Shown: in pieces, positions 41,505 to 50,177 of the stretch
Layout of the letters: each line of letters starts with the position of its first letter
How positions within the stretch are numbered: the first letter of the stretch is position 1
Assembly: GCA_040616305.1 (NCBI GenBank)
Contig: CP159918.1
Location: 1,860,001 to 1,924,000 of the forward strand
From: UBA1876 sp003446665
GTDB taxonomy: Bacteria; Synergistota; Synergistia; Synergistales; Thermovirgaceae
DNA length: 64,000 nucleotides
Reading direction: 5' to 3'
Notes under the pieces: model-generated
Seen by the model: only the letters and a program-made list of their open reading frames with translations
The model's database searches: none
What the model was told of the DNA's origin: nothing
Program-made: the position numbers and the translations under genes

Positions 41505-41866
41505 CAACCCCACCTTTTCGAACAGGGACAAGGCCTTATACCGGCCTGATACAGTAGACCGCAGGTTTCAAACATCGTCTTGGCCGTCAAGAGGAAGGGT
41601 ATCCCAAACTTCCCGGCAAGCTCTATAGTTTCTTCTGGAGGCTTTTTACCCCTCACGAAGACTACGGCAGGCATATCTATCATGCTTGCCGTCCTTACGA
41701 TCTGGACATTGACGAGACCTGTTATCAAAAGCGAGCCGGGCTGGGCCAAAGCCAGCACGTCGCTCATAAGATCCGATGCGAAAGCACATTCCACGTCGAT
41801 AGAAAAATCTCCCTTTTGGCTCAAGGGTTCGGCTTCCAATAAAGCCATGATATCACTCAAAATCAT
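41504..41866 (-). CDS. DRTGG domain protein (copy A)
   Basis: A 120-residue DRTGG-type protein, the first gene of the accessory set. It has FASDLMSDVLALAQPGSLLITGL near residue 29 and TMFETCGLLYQAG near 97, aligning with copy B at 39398. The last residues PCPCSKRW are Cys-rich. The ATG at 41866 follows GAGGGGGG. The operon promoter must lie in 41867-41992, where I see no clear boxes. Likely a ligand or redox sensor that controls the ATPase encoded next. Confidence 0.8.
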   Translation of the reverse strand: MILSDIMALLEAEPLSQKGDFSIDVECAFASDLMSDVLALAQPGSLLITGLVNVQIVRTASMIDMPAVVFVRGKKPPEETIELAGKFGIPFLLTAKTMFETCGLLYQAGIRPCPCSKRWG

Positions 41867-41992
41867 TTGGGACCCCCCTCGGGACGGACAACTAAGTGAT
41901 TGGGATAACTATATCATGTTTTCCTTTCCCCTGTCTTTGGGCTTTTTCTGTGAACGGTCCGGCAGGCCGGATGGACTCGCCCTGCCCGGCAA

Positions 41993-42032
41993 ACACAAAG
42001 AGGGCTGCCCCGCAGGGCAGCCCTCTTTGTGT
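41993..42032. terminator. 18-bp perfect hairpin after hsp20
   Basis: ACACAAAGAGGGCTGCCC and its exact complement with a four-base loop (CGCA). It lies about 50 bases past the hsp20 stop, and GTGTTTG follows on the minus strand. It should end hsp20 transcription before the hydrogenase accessory operon. Confidence 0.8.
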
Positions 42033-42084
42033 TTCTGGAGGATTTAAAAAGTGAAACACTATCCTACCTCAGGAAACCATTGAT

Positions 42085-42522
42085 TTACTCTTTTTCGATA
42101 GAAAGTACACGTCCTTGCACGGTTTCGCTCTTCGGAAGCCTTACCGTGACGACTCCGTTTTTGAACGAGGCCTTCGCCTTGTTCGGGTCCACCTCTACCG
42201 GCAGGTTCACGCAATAATTAATGTTTCTCGCCTGCCGCCTGAGGTAATAGGTCCTTCCCTCTTCTTTCTTCTCTTCCCTTTCTTCTTCCTTGGACTGGAA
42301 AGTCACCCTGTCGGGGAAGGTTTTTATCTCCATATTCGAAGGATCAATGCCAGGCGCATCGACTTGTACCACTATTTCGTCATTTTCCTCGTACATCTCC
42401 ACGGGTGCGAAGCGGCGAGCCATAGGCCTGAGCGCATCGGTGAACCCCCTGAACATCTCGTCCATGTCGTCAAAAATTGTCCTGCCGGTATTACCAAAAG
42501 GCATCAACGTACGTCCATTCAT
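42085..42522 (-). CDS. Small heat shock protein, Hsp20/alpha-crystallin family
   Basis: A 145-residue ATP-independent holdase chaperone. The alpha-crystallin domain runs from about residue 38 (FAPVEMYEENDEIVVQVDAPG) to the conserved KASFKNGVVTVRLPK near residue 120. The short C-terminal tail lacks an obvious I-x-I motif (it ends VLSIEKE). The ATG at 42522 follows GGAGG by nine bases. A very good promoter lies about 60-90 bases upstream. No CIRCE element (TTAGCACTC inverted repeat) is present, so control by HrcA is unlikely. Confidence 0.93.
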   Translation of the reverse strand: MNGRTLMPFGNTGRTIFDDMDEMFRGFTDALRPMARRFAPVEMYEENDEIVVQVDAPGIDPSNMEIKTFPDRVTFQSKEEEREEKKEEGRTYYLRRQARNINYCVNLPVEVDPNKAKASFKNGVVTVRLPKSETVQGRVLSIEKE

Positions 42523-42581
42523 GACATCCCGCCTCCCTTACGGAAAATTTCAATAAGTCTTCTTTTATTGTTTCTGTCCAG

Positions 42582-42633
42582 ATTATAGGAATAAGGTTAG
42601 GGTTGGTCAAACTGTATAGTCAGCAATAGTCAG
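42582..42633 (-). promoter_or_regulatory. Strong hsp20 promoter with upstream direct repeats
   Basis: On the minus strand TTGACC (42610-42605), 17 bases, TATAAT (42587-42582). Immediately upstream are two direct repeats, plus-strand ATAGTCAG at 42616-42623 and 42626-42633, with a ten-base period, i.e. one helical turn. They look like an activator or repressor site. The rest of the 430-base gap to the deacetylase (42634-42952) is AT-rich and holds no gene. Confidence 0.65.
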
Positions 42634-42952
42634 TTTTATGCCTTGTTTTTGACTTTTTTCGTGTTATTATTCCTTTTTTTACAATTTTTTCTCTTTCTTA
42701 CTGCCGAATATTCCCATTTACTCCTGTTTACCCGCGATGGGCTTGCGTATTGGGCATAGAGCCACAAGTTTATCCCGATTTTATAGCCTTTCGGCTTGTA
42801 ATATCGGACAATAGAAATCACGGGAGCAAAAATCGGCCGTTTTATCGTTACCCCGACGATGTATCCAGGTATTGCCCGGCGTGGGATTTTTTCTCAAACC
42901 GTGAAAGCCGAAAAGGATTTATCTTTTTTGCGGCAAGGAGGCGGCGAACTTC

Positions 42953-43759
42953 ATGCAGAAATCCAGGAAACGTTTTTACACCACGCACTGTTTGGCTGCA
43001 ACCGTAAAGATTACACTAAACAATTTCACTCAAGGTCCAAAAATAAAGGCAAAACCACTCGTTGCGGCATTTTTCTTTTTTTGTCTTTATGCCTTGGCCG
43101 GAAGCTCCATTGCCCAGGAGACGAAACCCCTGACACAGGGATCCGACTCCATACGTGCGGTGGCACTAACCTTCGACGACGGGCCTCACAAGTGGCACAC
43201 GCCAGACCTCCTCGAAACACTCCGCGAATGGAACATCAAGGCCAGTTTTTTTGTGGTGGGGCGCTGCGTAGCGGAAAACCCCCTTCTTCTTCAGAAAATT
43301 CATAAAGAGGGGCACTGTATCGCCAATCACTCCTGGTCTCATCCGGACATGACTTCCCTTTCCCGGGAGGAACAATCAGAAGAAATAAAATTCTGCAATC
43401 AGGTTGTGGAAGCTCTGACAGGACAGCGTCCACGTTTTTTCCGACCGCCCGGGGGAAGATGGAACCCTGACGTGGTGGAGACCGCCGCGGATCAGGATCT
43501 TTTGGCCGTCCTGTGGACGGTAAACGGCTACGACGTACCTCCGAAAGAACCCGGCCAGTTGGCCGAGCTTATCCTGCGGCGCGTAACCCTCGGCGCCATA
43601 GTGCTACTTCACGATGGAGGCGCCGTCACCCTGGAAGCTCTTCCAATAATCATCGAAAGGCTCCTTTCGGAAGGCTATATATTTGTCACCCTGGACCAGA
43701 TGTTTCCACCGCGTATTACTCCTGTCCCTTTTGTCCGGGCAGGGGCGTCGGTACCCTAG
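42953..43759 (+). CDS. Polysaccharide deacetylase (NodB homology, exported)
   Basis: A 268-residue carbohydrate esterase family 4 enzyme. After a basic N-terminus a hydrophobic segment (PLVAAFFFFCLYALAGSSIAQ, about residues 35-55) acts as signal or anchor. The catalytic motifs are all present: TFDDGPH (near 71), HSWSHPD (near 124), RPPGGRW (near 162) and LHDGG (near 221). Members remove N- or O-acetyl groups from peptidoglycan or other glycans. AAGGAGG lies 11 bases before the ATG, and a later start nearer the hydrophobic segment is possible. It converges on the small membrane-protein gene with a four-base overlap. Confidence 0.9.
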   Translation: MQKSRKRFYTTHCLAATVKITLNNFTQGPKIKAKPLVAAFFFFCLYALAGSSIAQETKPLTQGSDSIRAVALTFDDGPHKWHTPDLLETLREWNIKASFFVVGRCVAENPLLLQKIHKEGHCIANHSWSHPDMTSLSREEQSEEIKFCNQVVEALTGQRPRFFRPPGGRWNPDVVETAADQDLLAVLWTVNGYDVPPKEPGQLAELILRRVTLGAIVLLHDGGAVTLEALPIIIERLLSEGYIFVTLDQMFPPRITPVPFVRAGASVP

Positions 43760-44070
43760 GAGGGACTTGAGCCGCGGGCTTTTCGCAATTTGAAAAAATA
43801 CGTTCCCAATCCAGCGGCCTCTCCTGCAATGAGCCCCGTCCTTCTGTATCTCATGGAACTAAGGGCACTGGCTAATTCTTCTTTCGAGAGGCCTTCCGGC
43901 TTGTAATATGTGGCAAGATAGGTGAAAAGAACGAGAACAACCAGACTCAGGCCGACCGAAAGGACGGGGTTCAGCGCTGTCCGACCGTGCAACCGGGTCA
44001 AAATAAAATTAGCCACGATATACCCCACGATGAACATTAACATTGTCATAACCACGTCCAGATTAATCAC
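43756..44070 (-). CDS. Small membrane protein, unknown family
   Basis: A 104-residue protein with two membrane segments (about residues 8-24 and 35-56), followed by a soluble, basic tail with a KLRKARG end. I do not recognise it. The start is a GTG at 44070 with only a weak upstream G-rich site; an ATG at 44049 is possible. The 3' end overlaps the convergent deacetylase gene by four bases, and the promoter would be shared divergently with the patatin operon. Confidence 0.55.
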   Translation of the reverse strand: MINLDVVMTMLMFIVGYIVANFILTRLHGRTALNPVLSVGLSLVVLVLFTYLATYYKPEGLSKEELASALSSMRYRRTGLIAGEAAGLGTYFFKLRKARGSSPS

Positions 44071-44142
44071 CCCATTTCAGGACCCAGTCTACTGAATGTA
44101 ACCTCAGAAAACAACGAGGCTTACCGCTACAATACCTAAACT

Positions 44143-45108
44143 GTGATAGAGTTGCCACAAAGGGGCATGTTCCCCCAGGAGGAGGCGATCACTACGGTCC
44201 AGGTTGGGTTGGCCCTGGGGGGCGGAGGAGCAAGAGGCCTTGCGCACCTTGGAGTGCTAAAGGTACTGGAGGAAGAAGACATTCCCGTCAACATGATCGC
44301 AGGGACATCCATTGGAGCCATGATAGGCGCCGTCTACGCCCAGACTCCCGATATCGAAGCGATAACGGAGCGCATAAGGTCTTACCTGCGTTCCCTGGAT
44401 TACGAGATACCAGGGCTTAAAAACATCTCTGGCGCCGAAGAAGACGATCTCCCCACTCTGCAGCGCTTTGCCAGGACTATCGCAAGAAGAATCTACATAA
44501 GCTCGATAGGGTCAAGGTCGTCCATTTTGAAACCCGACGCCCTGGATAGTGCAATTCGCTATCTTTTGGACGACAGCCTCATAGAAGATACTCAAATTTC
44601 CTTTGGAGCCGTGGCCACAGACCTCAACTCGGGAGAGGCCCTGTTAATCCGCGAGGGCAGCATCAGGCGTGCCGTTCGTAGGAGCGCCCTGATTCCGGCC
44701 TTCTTCCCGCCCGAAGTGGACGGGAAGCGACTCGTTGCCGACGGAGCAGTAACAAGGCCGGTCCCTGTCGAGTTCGTGCGTTCCATGGGCGCTGACATCG
44801 TCATAGCCGTTTCGGCGGATCCAACCATCCTGTCTCCACTGGAGGACAGAAGCATCATCAGTATCATGCAAAGGTGCGATCTTATACGTGGGCTGCAACT
44901 GTCCCGCCTGGAACTGGAGAAGGCCGACGTGATAATTCACCCCGACGTAGCTGACTGTCACTGGAGCTGTTTCACGGAGTGCGACCGCTTCGTGGAAGAA
45001 GGCGTGAAGGAAGCAAAACACCAGCTTTCAAAGATCAGAAACGCCATCAAGGTCCGCCGAGGGTGGCTGCCCCGCCTCATGAAAATCCTGAGTAAAGGAG
45101 AGAGATAA
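44143..45108 (+). CDS. Patatin-like phospholipase/esterase
   Basis: A 321-residue serine hydrolase of the patatin (RssA/YlbK) type. The oxyanion GGGGARG is near residue 30, the nucleophile motif GTSIG near 57, and the catalytic Asp lies in the DGAVTRPVP block near 203. A Ser-Asp dyad is therefore complete. The start is uncertain: the GTG at 44143 has no ribosome site, and the ATG at 44167 has AAGGGG only one base away. It is the first gene of the glycogen operon, with malQ starting one base after its stop. That pairing is unexpected, and its role in glucan metabolism is unknown. Confidence 0.88.
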   Translation: MIELPQRGMFPQEEAITTVQVGLALGGGGARGLAHLGVLKVLEEEDIPVNMIAGTSIGAMIGAVYAQTPDIEAITERIRSYLRSLDYEIPGLKNISGAEEDDLPTLQRFARTIARRIYISSIGSRSSILKPDALDSAIRYLLDDSLIEDTQISFGAVATDLNSGEALLIREGSIRRAVRRSALIPAFFPPEVDGKRLVADGAVTRPVPVEFVRSMGADIVIAVSADPTILSPLEDRSIISIMQRCDLIRGLQLSRLELEKADVIIHPDVADCHWSCFTECDRFVEEGVKEAKHQLSKIRNAIKVRRGWLPRLMKILSKGER

Positions 45109-45109
45109 A

Positions 45110-46627
45110 ATGGACCTGCCCCGTTCTTCGGGCACACTGCTGCCGATAACGTCCCTTCCCGGCGCCTGGCCTGCAGGCGACCTTGGCGAAGAGGCGTTGA
45201 AATTCGCGGACTTTTTGAAAAAATCCGGACAGACCTGGTGGCAAATACTTCCTGTCGGACCTACCGACCCGGCCATGGATAATTCCCCCTACAGCAGCCC
45301 TTCCGCTTTCGCAGGGAATCCGCTCCTCGTAAACCCGGAAAAGCTCGCCGAAAGGGGTTATCTAAAAAAAGAGGAACTCGCCCATTTTAAAAGCGAAAAA
45401 CAATACACATTGTGCGATTACTCTGCGGCAAGGCAAGTGAAAGAAAATATATTCAAGCTTTCGTGGGATAATTTTCCCCCATGCAGGGAGGAAGAAGAGG
45501 CCTTCGAGTCCTTCCGCCTGGAACACGCTGTCTGGCTAGAAGATTACGCCCTCTTTTCTGCGCTGAGACAACGGCTCGGGCACACCGGCTGGCGCCACTG
45601 GCCAAAAGAGTTAAGGGACAGGGACGAAGGGGCATTAAAGAGTGCCAGAGCAGAACTTTCCGAGGAAACTACTTTTCAGGAATTTCTTCAGTTCCTTTTT
45701 TTCCGCCAATGGGATAAACTGCGTGAACACTGCACCGATGCAGGCATCGGGCTCATTGGCGACATGCCATTTTACGTGTCGGAAGACTCGTCCGATGTAT
45801 GGGCTAACAGGTCTTTTTTTCACCTCGACGCAGAGGGTTCACCCCTTGAAAGCGCCGGAGTCCCGCCGGATTACTTCAGCGCAACAGGCCAATTATGGGG
45901 CAACCCCGTCTACCGGTGGAACGAACTGAAGGACAGGGACTACTCTTGGTGGGTTGAACGTATCAGTCATAACCTGAGACTTTATGATTTGGTGAGAATC
46001 GACCATTTCAGAGGATTCATCGATTATTGGGCCGTACCCGCAGGGTCGAAGACCGCGGCATATGGACATTGGGAAAAGGGACCGGGCAGGGATTTCTTCC
46101 ATGCGCTGGAAAAATATTTCCCCGGTCTCCCCCTCCTGGCGGAAAACCTCGGTACCATAACGCCCGAAGTGACGGAAATAATGCGTGAATTCAACTTGCC
46201 TGGCATGCTCGTTCTACTTTTCGCCTTCGGGGACAATTTCGCCGAAAACCCCTATGCTCCTCACAATCACAACCGGGAGGACTTCGTCTACACCGGCACC
46301 CACGACAACAACACAGCCCGGGGCTGGTTCGAAAATGAACTCGACTTAAAGGGGAAATTACTCCTGGAGCGCTACCTGGGGCACAAGCCAACGAGCGAAA
46401 GGGTCCACCGTGACCTAGTCAGGATGGCTTTCCAGTCCGTCGCCAGAGTGTCGATCATCCCGCTTCAAGACCTTCTGGGACTTGGTGCCGAAGCCAGGAT
46501 CAACACCCCATCGACGACAAGGGGAAACTGGAGGTGGAGGGTGCCTTCCGGGAGCCTGTCAGACAACCTCGCTTCTTTAATACTGGACCTTGCGGAACTG
46601 ACTGGCAGAAAAGCGCCCGGCTTATGA
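45110..46627 (+). CDS. malQ: 4-alpha-glucanotransferase (amylomaltase)
   Basis: A 505-residue GH77 enzyme that transfers maltosyl chains between glucans. Family blocks are easy to see: the N-terminal RSSGTLLPITSLPG and WWQILPVGPTD, the catalytic nucleophile in YDLVRIDHFRGF near residue 290, the acid/base Glu in PLLAENLGTITPEV near 345, and the Asp in YTGTHDNNTARGW near 395. Its ATG follows AAAGGAGAGAG. It works with the phosphorylase encoded next to break down or recycle glycogen and maltodextrins. Confidence 0.95.
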   Translation: MDLPRSSGTLLPITSLPGAWPAGDLGEEALKFADFLKKSGQTWWQILPVGPTDPAMDNSPYSSPSAFAGNPLLVNPEKLAERGYLKKEELAHFKSEKQYTLCDYSAARQVKENIFKLSWDNFPPCREEEEAFESFRLEHAVWLEDYALFSALRQRLGHTGWRHWPKELRDRDEGALKSARAELSEETTFQEFLQFLFFRQWDKLREHCTDAGIGLIGDMPFYVSEDSSDVWANRSFFHLDAEGSPLESAGVPPDYFSATGQLWGNPVYRWNELKDRDYSWWVERISHNLRLYDLVRIDHFRGFIDYWAVPAGSKTAAYGHWEKGPGRDFFHALEKYFPGLPLLAENLGTITPEVTEIMREFNLPGMLVLLFAFGDNFAENPYAPHNHNREDFVYTGTHDNNTARGWFENELDLKGKLLLERYLGHKPTSERVHRDLVRMAFQSVARVSIIPLQDLLGLGAEARINTPSTTRGNWRWRVPSGSLSDNLASLILDLAELTGRKAPGL

Positions 46628-46677
46628 GATAATCGGTTTCGAAAGAAACAGCGAATCGGAGAAAAGGAGAATAACAT

Positions 46678-48408
46678 ATGGCAAATATGATTTACGGAAA
46701 TGACATTTCCAGATCCCTGCGATACATGATGGAACAGGACCCCGCCTTCAGGACTGTTGCATACTTTTCAATGGAAGCAGGCATCAAGCAGAGCATCCCC
46801 ACCTATGCGGGAGGCTTGGGCGTGCTTGCCGGCGACATACTCAAGAGCGCGGCGGACCTGGGGGTGCCCATGGCAGGGGTCACTTTGCTTTACAGGAAGG
46901 GTTATTTCAGGCAGACCTTTTCCGACTGCCGTCAAAAAGAAGAACCGGTCGACTGGAATCCGGCGGACGAACTCACGCTTCTGCCGAACGAGGTTACGGT
47001 CATCATTGAGGGACGAGAAGTAAAAGTCAGGGCCTGGAGCCTTGAGATCGAGGGAAAGGACGAGTTCGTGGTGCCCGTTTATTTCCTCGACACAGACGTG
47101 GAGACCAATGCTCCGCAGGACAGGCAGCTTTCGTGGTACCTCTACGGCGGTGACATTCGATACCGCCTTTGCCAGGAAATCGTCCTCGGCTCCGGCGGCT
47201 TGCGTATGCTGAGGGATCTCGGGTACGCCAACATCGAAAAGTTTCACCTCAACGAGGGCCATGCGGCGTTTCTGCTCCTGGAGCTGTTGAGGGAACAGGG
47301 ATACGAGAGTTATGAACGCATACGCGAACAGGGCGTTTTTACCACCCACACTCCCGTGTCAGCGGGACACGACTATTTCAGCTGGGATCTCATCAATAGC
47401 ACCATGAACCCCTCAATGGCAAGACGCCTGAGACGAATGATGCCCACCGACAGCGTTTCCATGACCGACATCGCCTTGAGATACAGCCGTTATGTCAACG
47501 GCGTCTCGAAAAAACACGCAGAAGTGAGCCGCGGAATGTACCTCCGAAACGATGTGGACTGCATAACCAACGGCATTCACACCGACACCTGGGTAAGCCC
47601 CGAAATGGCCGACCTTTTCGACAGACACATAACCGGATGGCGAAACGCCCCGGAGCGCCTGGTTTATGCGATGAATATCCCTCCCAAAGATATCTGGCAA
47701 GCGCACCAGAAGGCTAAACGCCGCCTCCTGGACGAGGTCCGCGGACGGACAGGACGAATTCTGGACCCCGACAGGCTTACCATAGGCTTTGCTCGGAGGG
47801 CTGCCCAGTATAAAAGGGCCGACCTGATACTGAAAGACGTGAAAAGACTGGTCGAAATCGGGTCAGGCAAGGTGCAGTTCGTCTTCTCTGGCAAGGCCCA
47901 CCCTCAAGACGAAGGAGGAAAGGCCATGGTCTCGCGACTGTTATGCGAGGCCCAGAACATGGTCGGAACGGACCTCCCTATCGTCTTTTTGGAAGATTAC
48001 GGAATGGAACTTGGCGCGTTGCTTGTCCAGGGCGTCGACCTGTGGCTGAATAACCCCATCCGGCCTATGGAAGCCTCCGGCACAAGCGGCATGAAATGCG
48101 CGGCCAACGGCGTTCCCAGCTTTTCGGTTTTGGATGGCTGGTGGATAGAAGGCTGGGTCGAAGGCGTCACGGGCTGGTCCATCGGAGCTTTGTCCGACGA
48201 AAACGGGCAGGATGATCCCGATAGTGATGCCGACGATCTTTATAACAAGCTCGAAAACGTTGTCATCCCTGCCTACTATCAAAATCGCGAACAATGGATG
48301 TTCATGATGCGCTACGCCATAGCCCTGAACGGAAGCTATTTCAACACCCACAGGGTTGTTCGCGAATATTGCGAAAGGGCCTACGAAATTTCGTTTCGCG
48401 GGCTCTAG
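46678..48408 (+). CDS. glgP: Alpha-glucan (glycogen) phosphorylase, short type
   Basis: A 576-residue GT35 phosphorylase that releases glucose-1-phosphate from glucans. It is the shorter form (classical enzymes are about 800 residues). It has VAYFSMEAGIKQSIPTYAGGLGVLAGD near the N-terminus, FHLNEGHAAFLLLELLR near residue 189, and the PLP-lysine region EASGTSGMKCAANG near residue 466. AAAGGAGAATA precedes the ATG. It sits between malQ and glgA in the operon. A 250-base gap with unusual hairpins follows. Confidence 0.94.
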   Translation: MANMIYGNDISRSLRYMMEQDPAFRTVAYFSMEAGIKQSIPTYAGGLGVLAGDILKSAADLGVPMAGVTLLYRKGYFRQTFSDCRQKEEPVDWNPADELTLLPNEVTVIIEGREVKVRAWSLEIEGKDEFVVPVYFLDTDVETNAPQDRQLSWYLYGGDIRYRLCQEIVLGSGGLRMLRDLGYANIEKFHLNEGHAAFLLLELLREQGYESYERIREQGVFTTHTPVSAGHDYFSWDLINSTMNPSMARRLRRMMPTDSVSMTDIALRYSRYVNGVSKKHAEVSRGMYLRNDVDCITNGIHTDTWVSPEMADLFDRHITGWRNAPERLVYAMNIPPKDIWQAHQKAKRRLLDEVRGRTGRILDPDRLTIGFARRAAQYKRADLILKDVKRLVEIGSGKVQFVFSGKAHPQDEGGKAMVSRLLCEAQNMVGTDLPIVFLEDYGMELGALLVQGVDLWLNNPIRPMEASGTSGMKCAANGVPSFSVLDGWWIEGWVEGVTGWSIGALSDENGQDDPDSDADDLYNKLENVVIPAYYQNREQWMFMMRYAIALNGSYFNTHRVVREYCERAYEISFRGL

Positions 48409-48420
48409 GGCATCGAGCCT

Positions 48421-48582
48421 CAGACACGGGCTTGCACCCGTTCGTCGATCCGCAGGATTAATTGCCAGATTTGGCATCACCTTATGAGACCTGCGGATCG
48501 ATAGAAAAACACATTTTAAAAATACATGAAGCTCGAAACTTAAAACAAAAACCAAAACCCTGACACGGGCTTGCGCCCGTGT
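48421..48582. repeat. Cluster of palindromes between glgP and glgA
   Basis: Two diverged copies of ACACGGGCTTGC-RCCCG (48424-48441 and 48563-48582), the second a perfect 8-bp stem, flank a nested inverted repeat: TCGATCCGCAG (48445-48455) / CTGCGGATCGA (48491-48501) with TGCCA/TGGCA inside. No gene is present in 48409-48656. It could be an intercistronic RNA processing or stability element, or a REP/MITE-type repeat. Confidence 0.6.
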
Positions 48583-48656
48583 GTGCGAAGTGGATTCTGC
48601 TGGCAAAAGAGTTTAAAATAATAACATAATATCAGGAAAACGGGAGCTGAGCTTTC

Positions 48657-50177
48657 TTGACGCGGCAGAAACATCTCACAAAAGTTCTCCATGTCAGTCC
48701 CGAAATGGCACCGCTTTCCAAGGTAGGCGGGCTCGGCGACGTAACGGGCTCCCTGCCAAAAGCCCTCCAACGATTTGGACTCGATGTTCGTGTCCTTATA
48801 CCGGCATGGCCCGGCGCAATTGAAAAAGCTTCCCGTAAGGGCCTTACCCCGCGACTGGAACACCAGTACCTTGCTCTTGCACTGGGCTCAAGGGCCATCG
48901 AGGGACGCCTCTGGAGCACGGTGCTTTCCGGCGTTCACGTCTATCTCCTGGAACAGGAGGAACTTTTCTGTGATCCGGCCATTTACCCTTCCAGCCTGGA
49001 TGCCGAAACAATACGCCCTTTCGCCTTTTTGGCACTGGCAGCTCTTGAGCTTGCTGCCAAAACAGGCTGGGAACCGGACATCCTGCACGTTCACGACTGG
49101 GCCGCCGCACTGGTTCCTGTTTTCTCCCGATGGCACAGATACTGGGGCGACCGGCCCAGGAAAAACGCCACTGTTTTGACGATTCATAACCTCGCCCACC
49201 AGGGGATCGTCGAAGCCGAAGTGATCGAACAGTGGCATCTTAAACCCGAAGCTTTCCGGCTGGAGGGACTCGAGTACTATGGAAAGGTGAACTGCCTCAA
49301 GGGAGGGATCCTTGCCTCAGATGCCGTCACTACCGTAAGCCCGACCTACGCAAGGGAAATCATGACCCACGAATTCGGATCCGGCCTGGAGGGGCTTTTA
49401 TCCTCGGTCAGAGACAAAGTGTCGGGCATTCTGAACGGAATCGACCCCGACGACTGGAACCCGACGAAAGACCCGTCCATTCCCTGCACTTTCGGTCCAG
49501 ATGACACAAGCGGCAAAGCTGATTGCAAGAGAGGGCTTCTTTCGCGTTTCGAATGGCCGGACGATGGGAGGCCGGTGATTTCGTTCGTTGGCAGACTCTT
49601 CCACCAAAAGGGAATCGACCTTCTGCTCGGCGCCTTGCCTGACCTGGCGAGACACCGTGTCCGTCTTGTGGTTATCGGCACCGGGGAAAAAGAGTACGAA
49701 GACCGTCTCAAGGAAGCAGCCAGGCGTTTCGGAAAAACCCTGGGACTCCGTCTTGCCTACGATGAAGGATTTGCACGGCTTGCCTACGCAGGGTCGGATA
49801 TTTTCCTCATGCCCTCAGCTTTCGAACCCTGCGGCCTCTCTCAGCTCATCGCCCTGAGGTATGGAACCATACCGGTGGTCAGGGCAACCGGCGGCCTGGC
49901 CGACACAATTGTCGATACTGACGAAAGCAGCGAAGGCTACGGCTTTGTCTTCAACGAATTTTCGGCATCGGCACTCCTGGAAGCCGTGTACAGGGCCATC
50001 AAGGCCTACAGGGACACCAAAAGGTGGAGGAACATTGTGGAAAAGGCCATGAGACAAGATTTTTCGTGGACCAGGTCGGCACAGACTTACCAAACTTTAT
50101 ATGAGTCGCTTCGTCGGGACAAACGGGCACGGCACAGGAAAAATCTTGCAGAAGACGAAAGGTGGGATAGACAATGA
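48657..50177 (+). CDS. glgA: Glycogen synthase (ADP-glucose type)
   Basis: A 506-residue GT5 glycogen synthase that extends glucan chains from ADP-glucose. The substrate motif SKVGGLGDVTGSLP is at residues 22-35. HVHDWAAALVPVF is near 143, VGRLFHQKGIDLL near 309, and the C-terminal FEPCGLSQLIALRYGTIPVVRATGGLADT near 386 contains the catalytic Glu. The start is a TTG at 48657 with GGGAGC nine bases upstream; no better start is in frame. The glgC ATG overlaps its stop (ATGA), so the two are translationally coupled. Confidence 0.95.
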   Translation: MTRQKHLTKVLHVSPEMAPLSKVGGLGDVTGSLPKALQRFGLDVRVLIPAWPGAIEKASRKGLTPRLEHQYLALALGSRAIEGRLWSTVLSGVHVYLLEQEELFCDPAIYPSSLDAETIRPFAFLALAALELAAKTGWEPDILHVHDWAAALVPVFSRWHRYWGDRPRKNATVLTIHNLAHQGIVEAEVIEQWHLKPEAFRLEGLEYYGKVNCLKGGILASDAVTTVSPTYAREIMTHEFGSGLEGLLSSVRDKVSGILNGIDPDDWNPTKDPSIPCTFGPDDTSGKADCKRGLLSRFEWPDDGRPVISFVGRLFHQKGIDLLLGALPDLARHRVRLVVIGTGEKEYEDRLKEAARRFGKTLGLRLAYDEGFARLAYAGSDIFLMPSAFEPCGLSQLIALRYGTIPVVRATGGLADTIVDTDESSEGYGFVFNEFSASALLEAVYRAIKAYRDTKRWRNIVEKAMRQDFSWTRSAQTYQTLYESLRRDKRARHRKNLAEDERWDRQ

